Shown here piece by piece: positions 13,939 to 23,700 of a DNA stretch of 35,457 bases. The translations under genes and the position numbers were made by a program. This stretch comes from a virus. The stretch lies in the IMG/VR virus record IMGVR_UViG_3300030106_001621, positions 1 to 35,457 of that record, one strand, 5' to 3'. Within the stretch, counting starts at the first letter, position 1; every line of letters begins with the position of its first letter. Under the pieces are notes generated by a model that was not told where the DNA came from, did no database searches, and saw nothing but the letters and a program-made list of their open reading frames with translations.

Positions 13939-16095
13939 ATGTTACAGAAACTATTTTTTCGACCTGGAATTAACAAACAAATCACCCCAACCGCAGCTGA
14001 AAGTGAATGGGTGGATGGTGATAATATTAGATTTAGATATGGTGTACCTGAAAAAATAGGGGGTTGGGATCAACTAGGTGCTGATAAACTAACAGGAGCT
14101 GTTAGAGCTATTCATCATTTCTTAGATAGTAATGGAGTTAAATATGCTGCTCTTGGATCTAACAAAATTTTATATGTGTATTCTGGTGGAACTTATTATG
14201 ACATTCATCCAATAAAAAGCACATTTACTGAAACCAGTTGTTTTACTACAAGCTCATCATCTGCCACTGTAACAATAACTTTTTCTACTGGTCATTCTAT
14301 GCAACCTGGAGACATTATTAGAACTAGTAGTGTAACAATAAGCGGATCTACATTTACAAGTTCTGATTTTGATGACCAAAAATTTGAAGTTATAACGGTT
14401 CCTACTCCTACAACGATTACTATAACAATGGCAACGACAGAACAATCTGGTCCTATAACAACTTCGGGAAGCGCTACAATTCAACTTTATGAACCAGTTG
14501 GTCCATCTCAACAAGTTAGTGGAAGAGGTTGGGGAACAGGATTATATGGTGGAACAGTTTCTGGTCCGGCGACCACGACTCTTGCTTCTGGAATCAATGC
14601 ATCTACAACCGATATTCCTTTAACAAGTTCAGCTTCTTTTCCAACTTCTGGAGAAATTAGAATTGGTTCTGAAGATATTAGTTTTACTGCTAACGACACA
14701 TCTACCAACACGTTAAGTGGTGGAGCAAGAGAAGTTAATGGTACGACAGCTGCAACTCATAGCGGAGGAGCAACAGTCACTAATATTTCTAAATTCATGG
14801 CTTGGGGTGAGGCATCAAGTGAAGACTTTATCATTGATCCTGGTTTATGGATTTTTGATAATTACGGAACAAAATTAATAGCTTTAATTTATAATGGTAA
14901 ATGTTTTGAGTGGGATGCAGATGCGGGAAATGCTACTGGAACACGAGCCACGGTTATTTCAGGAGCACCGACAGCTTCAAGACACATGATTGTATCTACA
15001 CCAGATAGACACTTAGTATTCTTTGGAACAGAAACAACGATTGGAGATACATCTACACAAGATGATATGTTTATTAGGTTCTCGGACCAAGAAGACCTCA
15101 ACACGTACGCACCTAAAGCAACCAATACTGCTGGTACACAGAGACTGACTGGCGGATCACGGATCATGGGAGCAAGGCGTGGTAGAGATGCACTTTATAT
15201 TTGGACAGACACTGCTTTATTTTTAATGAGATTTGTAGGTCAACCTTTTACTTTTACTTTCTCACAGGTAGGAACTAACTGTGGTTTAATTGGTAAAAAC
15301 GCAAATACCGAAGTAGATGGAAATGCTTATTGGATGTCAGAAAATGGTTTCTTTAGATATACTGGTAAACTTGAATCACTATTATGTTTAGTAGAAGACC
15401 ATGTTTATGAAGATGTAAACACCAACGCTAGAGATTTAATTAATGCTGGTCTTAATAACTTGTTTGGAGAAGTATCTTGGTTTTATGGCACAAGTTCTTC
15501 TGACTCCATTAATAGAGTTGTAACAATTAATTATTTAGAATCTTCTGCACAACGTCCTGTGTGGACTATTGGTACTTTAGCAAGAACTGCTTGGGCTGAT
15601 TCAGCTGTATTTGATAAGCCACATGCTTGTTATTATGGGTCTTCTGATAACGCCTCTTTTGATGTACAAGGTAATACTAGTGGAAGCACAATTTATTATG
15701 AACACGAAACAGGTACCGATCAAGTTGTGTCTGGAGGCACAGTGACTGCTATCTTGGCCAACATTCAATCTGGAGACTATGATATTACACAAGATGCTAG
15801 AGAAGGAATTACATTTAGAGGTGATGGAGAATATCTAATGAAGATAAGAAGATTTATTCCTGATTTTGTTTCTCAAACAGGAAATACTCAAGTAACGTTA
15901 AATTTAAAAGATTACTCTAATAGTACTCAAGCAAGTTCTCCTTTAGGACCTTTTACAGTATCAAGTTCTACAACTAAAGTAGACACTAGAGCAAGAGCTA
16001 GAGCAGTGTCCTTAAAAATAGAAAATACAGGATCCTCACAAAATTGGAAACTAGGAACATTTAGATTAGATGTTCAAGCAGATGGAAGAAGATAA
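13939..16095 (+). CDS. Large tail protein, P22 gp10/nozzle-like
   Basis: This gene encodes 718 residues. The N-terminus (LQKLFFRPGINKQITPTAA, then NIRFRYGVPEKIGGWDQL) matches the pattern of packaged-DNA-stabilisation or tail nozzle proteins (P22 gp10 and T7 gp12-like groups), which plug the tail channel. Residues about 212-284 look like an inserted Ser/Thr-rich module (TTDIPLTSS, GEIRIGSEDISFTAND, ATHSGGATVTN). After it the core resumes with a propeller-like alternation of strands (HLVFFGTETTIGD, DALYIWTDTALFLMRF, AYWMSENGFFRYTG). Its N-terminal start is set by the promoter distance. An ATG at 13929 in another frame is open for only 14 codons. The family call is from pattern only. Confidence 0.75.
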   Translation: MLQKLFFRPGINKQITPTAAESEWVDGDNIRFRYGVPEKIGGWDQLGADKLTGAVRAIHHFLDSNGVKYAALGSNKILYVYSGGTYYDIHPIKSTFTETSCFTTSSSSATVTITFSTGHSMQPGDIIRTSSVTISGSTFTSSDFDDQKFEVITVPTPTTITITMATTEQSGPITTSGSATIQLYEPVGPSQQVSGRGWGTGLYGGTVSGPATTTLASGINASTTDIPLTSSASFPTSGEIRIGSEDISFTANDTSTNTLSGGAREVNGTTAATHSGGATVTNISKFMAWGEASSEDFIIDPGLWIFDNYGTKLIALIYNGKCFEWDADAGNATGTRATVISGAPTASRHMIVSTPDRHLVFFGTETTIGDTSTQDDMFIRFSDQEDLNTYAPKATNTAGTQRLTGGSRIMGARRGRDALYIWTDTALFLMRFVGQPFTFTFSQVGTNCGLIGKNANTEVDGNAYWMSENGFFRYTGKLESLLCLVEDHVYEDVNTNARDLINAGLNNLFGEVSWFYGTSSSDSINRVVTINYLESSAQRPVWTIGTLARTAWADSAVFDKPHACYYGSSDNASFDVQGNTSGSTIYYEHETGTDQVVSGGTVTAILANIQSGDYDITQDAREGITFRGDGEYLMKIRRFIPDFVSQTGNTQVTLNLKDYSNSTQASSPLGPFTVSSSTTKVDTRARARAVSLKIENTGSSQNWKLGTFRLDVQADGRR

Positions 16096-16259
16096 TGGCA
16101 AAAATAGTACAAGCACTTACCCGAGCTAGTAAAGAATATGACGAAGTTGTATTTCAATCTTTAATAAGAGATTTAGATGCTGTAATTGAAAAACTTAATT
16201 CTACATATCAAGCAGATGTTAAAGATGAAGTAAATGCGGAGGCATATTTTTTAAACTAA
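16095..16259 (+). CDS. Small helical protein of the tail module
   Basis: This gene encodes 54 residues, starting in TAATG with the large tail gene and ending in TAATG with the next. The protein is one long amphipathic helix region (KEYDEVVFQSLIRDLDAVIE) with a short tail ending in EAYFLN. I recall similarly small helical proteins after gp10-like genes in marine phages. Both junctions and the coding-like codon use support a real gene despite its length. Its function is unknown; a minor tail or assembly factor is possible. Confidence 0.75.
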   Translation: MAKIVQALTRASKEYDEVVFQSLIRDLDAVIEKLNSTYQADVKDEVNAEAYFLN

Positions 16260-16606
16260 TGGCTGTACAAGGTAATACATTTATAAACGCAAAAAAAGAT
16301 CTTACAGATACAAGTAATACTACTTTATATACTTGTCCCTCTGCTACAACAGCTGTTCTAAAATCTATTCTAGTCAATGATGACTCAGGATCAGGTGACA
16401 CTATTACAGTAACTTTAACTGCTGGATCTGATGTATTCAGTTTATTTAAAGTAAAAGCTGTTAGTGCCAATACTACAGTTGAATTACTTACAGCACCTTT
16501 GGTAGTTCAAGAAGATGAGATATTAAAGGTTCAAGCTGCTACAGGGGATAGGCTCCATGTTGTAGCTTCAATACTAGAAATTAAGCCTAGACAGGTAGTA
16601 ACATAA
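16259..16606 (+). CDS. Beta-rich small virion protein
   Basis: This 115-residue protein is linked by TAATG overlaps on both sides. It alternates strand-like segments (NTTLYTCPSATTAVLKSIL, DTITVTLTAGSDVFSLF, DRLHVVASILEI) and has one Cys. The pattern of short strands separated by Gly/Asp/Asn turns suggests a single beta-sandwich, as in phage decoration or fibre-joint proteins. I do not recognise a named family. Its place in the tail operon supports a structural role. Confidence 0.72.
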   Translation: MAVQGNTFINAKKDLTDTSNTTLYTCPSATTAVLKSILVNDDSGSGDTITVTLTAGSDVFSLFKVKAVSANTTVELLTAPLVVQEDEILKVQAATGDRLHVVASILEIKPRQVVT

Positions 16607-16806
16607 TGAAAACCATTAATATAAACGGGAAAGAAGTTCCTGTAATTGAGTCTACTAAAGTAGTAGAAACGTTTAAAAATAAGAAAACAGGGGAGATTTA
16701 TAAAAACAAAGAAGACTGGGTGTCCAAAAACATCCCTGCAAATGACATACGAAAAGATGTTATAGTGCACGCTCCAGGACTTGATTTGTTTCCAAAAACA
16801 AAGTAA
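16606..16806 (+). CDS. Small hypothetical protein of the tail operon
   Basis: This 66-residue protein starts in a TAATG overlap. It contains a beta-turn start (KTININGKEVPVIESTKVVE), a Lys-rich FKNKKTGEIYKNKEDW and an ending APGLDLFPKTK. The KTGEIYKNKEDW part looks like a small strand-turn-helix unit. No catalytic motif is visible and I do not recognise the family. It is the last gene of this coupled set; a 54-nt gap with a weak hairpin follows. Confidence 0.68.
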   Translation: MKTININGKEVPVIESTKVVETFKNKKTGEIYKNKEDWVSKNIPANDIRKDVIVHAPGLDLFPKTK

Positions 16807-16816
16807 TGTAAAAATT

Positions 16817-16838
16817 CAGGTGAAATCCCTGCCTTTTT
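16817..16838 (+). terminator. Weak hairpin with T-run, possible terminator
   Basis: CAGG (16817-16820) can pair with CCTG (16828-16831), followed by CC and TTTTT. The 4-bp stem is weak, so termination would be partial at best. It sits between the small tail genes and the ejection-protein genes. Confidence 0.3.
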
Positions 16839-16860
16839 AAAATTTAACTAATACAACTAT

Positions 16861-18924
16861 ATGGCTATAACAAGATTACAATTACCCCGAGAAATGTACG
16901 CTACTGGAGATATGGTAGAAATGACTGAAAGTTTAGAAGCTGGAGCACCCTCTATAAAATATGAAGGTGATAAAAGACCACAAACGCAAATGGAAGGAAT
17001 TGAAGGACAAATGGCTGGCCCCACTTGGTTTTTTAACAGAGTAGAAAATTTAGAATATTTAGGTTACTCTCCAGAAGAAGCAGCTGCCATAGCTTCGAAT
17101 GATGAAGCATATTTTGAAATTGTTGGTGATCCATTAGCTGATGGTGGTCAAGTAAGACAAAAATATGGTCTTGGAAGTTTCGTTAAAAAAATTGGAAGAG
17201 GTATTAAAAAAGTTGTAGACAACCCTATTGTTCAAACAGCTTTAATGATGAACCCTACTACAGCACCATACGCAGCTGCTTATTCAGGACTTAGAAGTCG
17301 TAATCCGGTTGCAGCACTGATGGCTGTGCAAGGAATGGGAAATCCTTATGTTGTTGGAGGTGGTATTGGTAATATGAATACTAATAATATGATTCTTCGA
17401 TCTGTACAAAATATGGGTAATATTAGAGGTGGTGGTGGATCAGGTGATGGATCAGGTGGAAGTTCTAATATTGATCAATATGATGATAATAGAGGATTTC
17501 TTCCACAAGATGGTGGTTCAGGTGGTGATAGTTTATTTGGAAAGGTAAGAGATGCTTTGTTTTATAAAAAAGGCACTCAAGAACTAGATCCCTTAAAACT
17601 AGCTTTAGGAGCCGGAGCAAGTTTATTAGGTATAAGTGCATTACAAAAAAGAGCCAATGAAAAACAACCTAAACTTGAAGACATGATTGGAGATAGAGGA
17701 AGTAAAATTGGTCTAGACGATATTCAAATGAAAGTTCAAGCTGCTATTGATAGTGGTGATAAAGCAACTTATGAAAATTTAAAAGTTACAGAGAACTTAG
17801 CATTCTTACCACCATGGGAATCTATTCAAAAAGCTGAAGGCGGAAGAATTGGTTATGCTTCTGGAGGAAAACCAAGCACTTCTATAATAGAAATCATGAG
17901 TGTAATTGAAACATTACCTTTTGACCAAAAACTACGGGCTTTGGAAATGTTACCGCCATCAGTAAGAGCAGAAGTAGAAGAAAGACTTGGAATGGCTGAA
18001 GGTGGTAGAATAGGTTATTCTTCTGGAGGAAAATCCTCTGCTGAGATGTTAGAAATTATTCAAAGGTTAAGAGCCGAAGGTAAAACTGAATTAGAAATTC
18101 AACAAATTTTACAACAAATGTTTTCAGTTTCAAGTTCAGGATCTTCAGGAATTATGAATGTTCCACAAAGACAAAGTATGTTAAATGAAATTATAAGACC
18201 AATTACTGAACAAACTTATATGCAATCAAAACCAGACGACTTACGTGCACGTATATCCCCAATAAGTTCAGAAACGTTAGATACTTCAGTTACAATGTTG
18301 CCTACAAAAGGCAGAATGCAAAGAAGTGACATGAGTGCTTTCTTTAAGGAACCAGTTGTGGCTCCTGAAATATTAAAAAGAATGCAAAGAAGTGACATGA
18401 GTAATTTCTTTAAGGAACCAGTTGTGGCTCCTGAAATATTAAAAAGAATGGAAAATATGCAGTTTCCTACTAGAACAATGGAAACTAATATGCCTCAAAT
18501 TGATGCTACAGGAGCAGCTCAAGGTGGAAGAATAAATAAGGCTAATGGTGGACTTACTACATATGAAATATCCAGCTTAAAAGGATTAGGTTACGACACT
18601 AAAGGGGGCACAGTTCTTAAACCTTTTGGTGGCCTCAAAGTATTAAGAGATATTTTAAAAGTAAATAACATGGCTCAAGGTGGAATAGCAACCATGGGTA
18701 ATGGTAGAATGATGAACATGGGTGGAATGGAAATGGATTTAAGAGGCGGTGGTTTTGTGCCAATCGGTAGAGCAGAAAAAGCTGATGATGTGCCAGCAAG
18801 ATTATCTAGAAATGAATTTGTAATGACAGCAGATGCTGTTAAAGCTGCAGGTGATGGAGACGTTGACCGAGGCGCAGATAAAATGTATGCAACAATGAAA
18901 CAATTAGAGGATAGAGTAGCATAA
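16861..18924 (+). CDS. Probable ejection/internal virion protein with GGRIGY repeats
   Basis: This 687-residue protein has no ribosome site before its ATG. The N-terminal 100 residues are charged, then residues 100-170 contain basic and hydrophobic helices (GSFVKKIGRGIKKVVDNP). A Gly/Ser linker spans about 190-220. Motif AEGGRIGY-SGGK occurs at residues 325 and 379, and a related AQGGRINKANGG at 553. Residues 485-506 are duplicated at 507-528 (RMQRSDMS, then FFKEPVVAPEILK). The C-terminus (DDVPARLSRNEFVMTADAVKAAG) is one I recall from internal virion proteins of marine phages. It starts a run of three large genes before the lysis pair, the usual place of ejection proteins in short-tailed phages. 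No lytic domain is visible. Confidence 0.75.
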   Translation: MAITRLQLPREMYATGDMVEMTESLEAGAPSIKYEGDKRPQTQMEGIEGQMAGPTWFFNRVENLEYLGYSPEEAAAIASNDEAYFEIVGDPLADGGQVRQKYGLGSFVKKIGRGIKKVVDNPIVQTALMMNPTTAPYAAAYSGLRSRNPVAALMAVQGMGNPYVVGGGIGNMNTNNMILRSVQNMGNIRGGGGSGDGSGGSSNIDQYDDNRGFLPQDGGSGGDSLFGKVRDALFYKKGTQELDPLKLALGAGASLLGISALQKRANEKQPKLEDMIGDRGSKIGLDDIQMKVQAAIDSGDKATYENLKVTENLAFLPPWESIQKAEGGRIGYASGGKPSTSIIEIMSVIETLPFDQKLRALEMLPPSVRAEVEERLGMAEGGRIGYSSGGKSSAEMLEIIQRLRAEGKTELEIQQILQQMFSVSSSGSSGIMNVPQRQSMLNEIIRPITEQTYMQSKPDDLRARISPISSETLDTSVTMLPTKGRMQRSDMSAFFKEPVVAPEILKRMQRSDMSNFFKEPVVAPEILKRMENMQFPTRTMETNMPQIDATGAAQGGRINKANGGLTTYEISSLKGLGYDTKGGTVLKPFGGLKVLRDILKVNNMAQGGIATMGNGRMMNMGGMEMDLRGGGFVPIGRAEKADDVPARLSRNEFVMTADAVKAAGDGDVDRGADKMYATMKQLEDRVA
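18313..18444 (+). repeat. 66-bp in-frame tandem duplication
   Basis: Units 18313-18378 and 18379-18444 are identical except for two adjacent bases (GCT versus AAT, Ala to Asn). Each encodes 22 residues beginning RMQRSDMS. A third partial start (RMENMQFP) follows. Confidence 0.95.
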
Positions 18925-19736
18925 TGGCAATACAACAACAGCAAACATTACCGGCACCTTTTATAGAAGAAGCAGGAAAAGATTATTTAGGTCAATTAAA
19001 AGGTTTAACATCAGTAGCTTTAGATACATCTAAATTTGCACCTACAGTTGCGGGTCAAGACGTATTACAAACTCAAGCTGCGACTTTAGCTGGAGATACT
19101 GGTGCAACAGGATTAGGTGGTTATCAACAATATTTAACAGCAGCACAAGGTTTAACAGGACCACAAGCTTACAAACCTTATATGACACCGTATCAAACAG
19201 ATGTTATTGATGCGACTCTTACTGAGTACGATAAGCAAACACAACTTCAAGAACAAGGTTTAAGAGATCAACAAGCTAAACTTGGAGTGCTAGGAGCAGG
19301 TAGAGCAGGAATACAGTTAGGAGAGTATGGTTCTCAAAGAGGATTAGATAGAGCTGCGCTGCAAGCAAGAATGTTACAAGATGCTTTTAGTCAAGCTCAA
19401 GGATTAGCACAAACAGATTTTAATCAACAAATGAATTTAGCACAGTTACAACCATCATTAGCAGCTGGAAGAATTGGTACTTTGGGTCAAGTGGGCGCAA
19501 GACAACAGGCTCAAGCACAAGCTCTATTAGATGCTACGAGAGAACAAAACAGAATGGCTGCTATGGAACCTTATGAAAGAATAGGAACTTATGGATCAGG
19601 AGTAGGTTCTATGATTTCAGGATATCCAGGAAGAAGTCAGTTTACTGCAACACCTAATCCAACTCCTTTACAAACGGCTCTTGGAATTGGATCATTCCTT
19701 GGTGGTGCATTTTTAGGGAGACCCCAAAGAGGATGA
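18924..19736 (+). CDS. Gln/Ala-rich probable ejection protein
   Basis: This 270-residue protein starts in TAATG with the preceding gene. It is very rich in Gln, Ala, Leu and Gly and largely helical (EYDKQTQLQEQGLRDQQAK, RMLQDAFSQAQGLAQ). The C-terminus has GLGxFxG-like small-residue stretches (GIGSFLGGAFLG) that could insert in a membrane. Helical, Gln/Ala-rich proteins of this kind in the order before a very large protein resemble the ejection sets of P22 (gp7/gp20/gp16) and T7 (gp14-gp16). Assignment is by composition and position. Confidence 0.7.
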   Translation: MAIQQQQTLPAPFIEEAGKDYLGQLKGLTSVALDTSKFAPTVAGQDVLQTQAATLAGDTGATGLGGYQQYLTAAQGLTGPQAYKPYMTPYQTDVIDATLTEYDKQTQLQEQGLRDQQAKLGVLGAGRAGIQLGEYGSQRGLDRAALQARMLQDAFSQAQGLAQTDFNQQMNLAQLQPSLAAGRIGTLGQVGARQQAQAQALLDATREQNRMAAMEPYERIGTYGSGVGSMISGYPGRSQFTATPNPTPLQTALGIGSFLGGAFLGRPQRG

Positions 19737-20791
19737 GTAGAGTATTAAACAGACCTTTATTTCGTAGAGGAGGATCTACAAGTGGAATTACTTCTGGATT
19801 AGACAAACCAAGACAAAATTATAAAATAGGTCGTAGAGTTGATTATCCAGCTATGTATGAACAAGCAGAAGAAATTACAGAAAAATTTTATCCTGAAAGA
19901 GATTCTAAAAGAGATTTTGGCAGGTACTTAATGGATTTTGGTATAGAATTAGCTAATACTGAACCACAAGGAAGTATTTTTGGAACAGCTTCTAGAGCTT
20001 TAAGAGGACCTACTCAAAGATTTTTAGCAAGAGGTGATGTTCAAGATAAAACTAGAACTGAAGCTAAGTCTGATATTTTTAAATCTTTAATAGAATCGGA
20101 AGCAGATATTTTAAGTGGTGAATCAAGTGGTAAACTTTACAAAGATCAAGTAATGTTGGGTCAATTATTAGATGCTACTGAAAAAAAACTTAAACTAACA
20201 AAAAAACAAAAAGAAGAAGGGTTAAGTCAACAAGAAGAAACAGAATTATTGTTGGCAAATACAACCATTAATCAATTGAGAAAAAGAGATCCATTAGTAG
20301 AACAATTCTTAGGATCTAAAGATGTTATTGGGTCATTAGTTAATAGTATTTTACCAAGTAAGAAAAGAGAAATGGTTACAAATGAAGCTGGTGAAAGAGT
20401 TTTAAAATATCCTAGTACTCCAGAAGGACAACAACAAATGATTCAAGATGCTATTATAGAGATTAGAGAAATTATTGTAAAAGGTGGAGAAACATCTTTA
20501 GCTAAAGGTGGTAGAGTTGGTTATCAACAAGGTTCATTAGTCGAAGATGTAAGTATGGAAGAAGAAACTATTGAAGAACCTATGGCAGAAATGCCTGAAG
20601 CTGACGCCATGGATATATCTTATGATGAATTAAGACAAAGATTACCTGAATCAATAAGTGATGATATTGTAACACTTCTTTCTCAAAGTGCAGAAGCTTT
20701 AGAAGATTTTGCAATGATACAAACTCAACAAGACGTAGACATATTTAATTCTAAATACAACGTAAACCTAGTCCTACCACAGGAGGTTTAA
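19733..20791 (+). CDS. Probable internal virion/ejection protein
   Basis: This 352-residue protein starts in a 4-nt ATGA overlap, with AAAGAGG just before it. The N-terminus is basic (MSRVLNRPLFRRGGS). Residues 45-210 are helical and charged. The motif LAKGGRVGYQQGS near residue 257 matches the GGRIGY motif of the 687-residue protein. The last 80 residues are acidic (SMEEETIEEPMAEMPEAD) and end in a helix. The shared motif and gene order suggest both proteins belong to the same virion assembly. No enzyme motif is visible. Confidence 0.7.
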   Translation: MSRVLNRPLFRRGGSTSGITSGLDKPRQNYKIGRRVDYPAMYEQAEEITEKFYPERDSKRDFGRYLMDFGIELANTEPQGSIFGTASRALRGPTQRFLARGDVQDKTRTEAKSDIFKSLIESEADILSGESSGKLYKDQVMLGQLLDATEKKLKLTKKQKEEGLSQQEETELLLANTTINQLRKRDPLVEQFLGSKDVIGSLVNSILPSKKREMVTNEAGERVLKYPSTPEGQQQMIQDAIIEIREIIVKGGETSLAKGGRVGYQQGSLVEDVSMEEETIEEPMAEMPEADAMDISYDELRQRLPESISDDIVTLLSQSAEALEDFAMIQTQQDVDIFNSKYNVNLVLPQEV

Positions 20792-23700
20792 TGGCCATAA
20801 AACCTTACGAGCGGTATAAAGTAGACGTTGCTCCAGAAAAAGAAAAGAAAAAACAATTAGAAAATTATAATGATTTTCAAAAAGCAGTTCTATCTGCGCT
20901 AGAAGAATATACTGAACCAAAAAAACCAGTTAAATATTTTTTTGGTTTAGATGATACCGCTAAACAAGTTGGTGTAACAACTCTCTCTAACATATTAAAC
21001 CCTACAAAATATCTTGCTCAAACTTTACTACCAGCAAAAGATTCTAGAACAGGTAAAGAAAAACCACCTTTTTATAATATTAACAAATTTATACGTGAGT
21101 CTAAAGGTATGAAAGAAAAAGACTATATAAGTGGTCTTGATGAAATTGCAAAAGGTTTAGAAACAGGAGTTTGGAAAACGACCGGAGCTCTTACTCCTTT
21201 AATCACAACTCCCATTGATTTTTCTTTAAACACAGATTTTACAAACGCTGTAGAAGAGGCATTAAATGATGAAAGAATTAAACCTGATGAACCAGAAACA
21301 TGGAGAGGTGAATTAACTTCTTTAGGGGTTCAATATGGTATACCAGGAACTGTAATTACTAAATTAATTATGAGAGCTAATGCTTTAGCTCCTGCTTATA
21401 AATTTTTAGGAATAAATAAATCTACTAAAACAAGTAAGATTGCAAGACGAGCTTTAGAGTGGGGAAGTGTTGGTGCTGTTACAGATTTTATTGCATCGGA
21501 ACCTGATAGAGGACCCATTACACCTATTCCTTTCACTCAACCTTCAGACACAAAAGGTTTGACTGGAAGAAAAAAAGCTGCGGCTGTTCTTAAAAATAAA
21601 GTTAAATATGGAGTTGAAGGAACTATAGTGGGTGGTGGTTTTCCACTTATGGGAAAAGGTTTACAACTTGGTTATAAGTATCTTGGTCCTAAATGGGCTT
21701 TAACTCAAACAGCTAGAATAGGTGCAAAAGGAATAGACTATGCTTTGTTTAAACCAGTTAGTTATGTTTTATCAAGAGATGCGGCAGCTCCTGCAGTTAA
21801 AGCTACATCAAACGTTATTCGAAATGCAACAGACTGGACACTTACTAAGTTGTTAGCTCCTACTATTAAAGGGCATTTTAAAAATAGAAAACAATTTCCT
21901 AAATTTGAAGAATGGAGATTAGGTTCAGCAACTAGTCCTTCTGTTATGAAAAGAGATGCTAAGAGTTTAGATAATTTTCTTTCTTGGTTTAGATCTTATG
22001 GTAGAAATCCTAAAACGATTGAAAGAGCAAATGAAGAAGTAAATCTGTATGCTAGAGGAACAGCTAGAAAATTTGATAGAGCTTTTGAATCTCTTGAAAG
22101 AAAAGTTTATGACATGGCTAAAAATTTTGAAGGAAGATATAAAGGAAATAAAACCTCTCCTGCTGGAGAAAAATATTTTTTTGATCAAGTTGATGAATTT
22201 GTTAAAGATCAAAGAACACTAGCAAGTTTACCAAAACCATTACAAAATGTTTCTGAACAAGTAAAAAAAGAACTAGTCAAAACTATGGATGCTTTTAGAA
22301 GAGCTTTACCTAAAGGTAAAAAAGGAGACGAAGTAACTAAGGATGTTGAATCTGTTTTAAGAGGAAAAACATCTGATTATATGGTTAGATCTTTTAAAAT
22401 TTTTACAAATGAAAATTATGTTCCTAATGAAAAGGTTGTTAATAGCGCAACTGAATGGCTTAAAAAAAATATAGTAATGAAGGACAAAGGCAAAAGAGAA
22501 CTGGCCAGAAAGTTTTATTTTAATATGAAACCAGATGCAGCTTATACTGCTTCAGCCAAAGAAATGGTAGATGAAATAATGCACACTGGTAGAGGAGATA
22601 ATGTAAATCCGTTAGAAACTTTAAAATTAATTTCTAAAAGAATACTACAGGATAAAAAATATAAATTTCTTAACACGGGAGAAGAACTTCCTACAGCAAT
22701 TAAAAATTTATTAGGGCAGGAAAGAAACCTTAAATTTTCTGTTCTTAACACAGCTACAAATGCTATGACTCAAACCATGGCTAAAAATGCTTCAGATTTT
22801 ATTGCAAGAACAGGTTTAAAAGAGGGTTGGTTATTTAAATCAAGAGATGCAGCTAGAAATGTTTACCGAGCTCCTCAAAGAATAAATAAAATTCCAAGAC
22901 TAGGTTTACTTAAAACTGATCTAGAGGGTCTTTACACTTCACCAGAGTTTGCTCAAATGTTTCAAGGATTAGGTGGAACTTTAAAATATTTTGTAGAAAA
23001 TGCTTTCTTTAGACACATGCTTCAAATGAAGACAGGGGTTCAAATAGGTAAAACTTTATATTCTCCTGTAACTCAAGTTCGTAATGTAACATCAGCTTCT
23101 ACATTTGCTCTTAACGCAGGTCACGTTGGAGGTAGAGCCAGTGTAACAGATGCAATGAGAATTGTAATGAACGATATTTTTAAAGCTGGTAAAGATAGAG
23201 TTGTATCTAATGCTAATGAAATTATTGCTCCTGAACAGTTTAATGATTTTGTTCAAAAACTTACAAGGCTAGGAGTGATAGATGAAAACATTGTAGCTAT
23301 GGAATTAAAAGGAGTATTAGACGATATTAAAGTAGGAAAAATTAATACTCTTGATGGATTGTTTGATCGATTAATTAAAATGACCCCTACCGATAAAGTT
23401 GCAAGAATCTATGCTGGTGGAGATAACCTTTGGAAAATATATGGTTGGAACTTTGATAAATCTCAATTACTTTCAGCTGGAATGAATAGTGTTGATGAAG
23501 TAGCTGATTTATTTAAACATATTGGACAACCTTTTAATAAAACAAATGTAGCAACAGGAGTTGCTAAAAATTTAGATGATGCTTTAGACGAATTTGCAGC
23601 TTATATGATAAGAAATTCTTATCCTACTTACAGTAAAGTTCCTCCTATAGTTCAAGCTTTAAGAAGATTACCCATTGGAAACTTTATATCTTTCCCTTCA

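Noticed and set aside
13929-13973. ATG overlapping the -10 box before the large tail gene
   Set aside because: It opens a 14-codon frame only; the next ATG at 13939 begins the long conserved protein.
16815-16838. Sequence resembling a cobalamin-riboswitch core (GGTGAAATCC)
   Set aside because: The whole gap is 54 nt, too short for such a riboswitch, and no other conserved parts are present.
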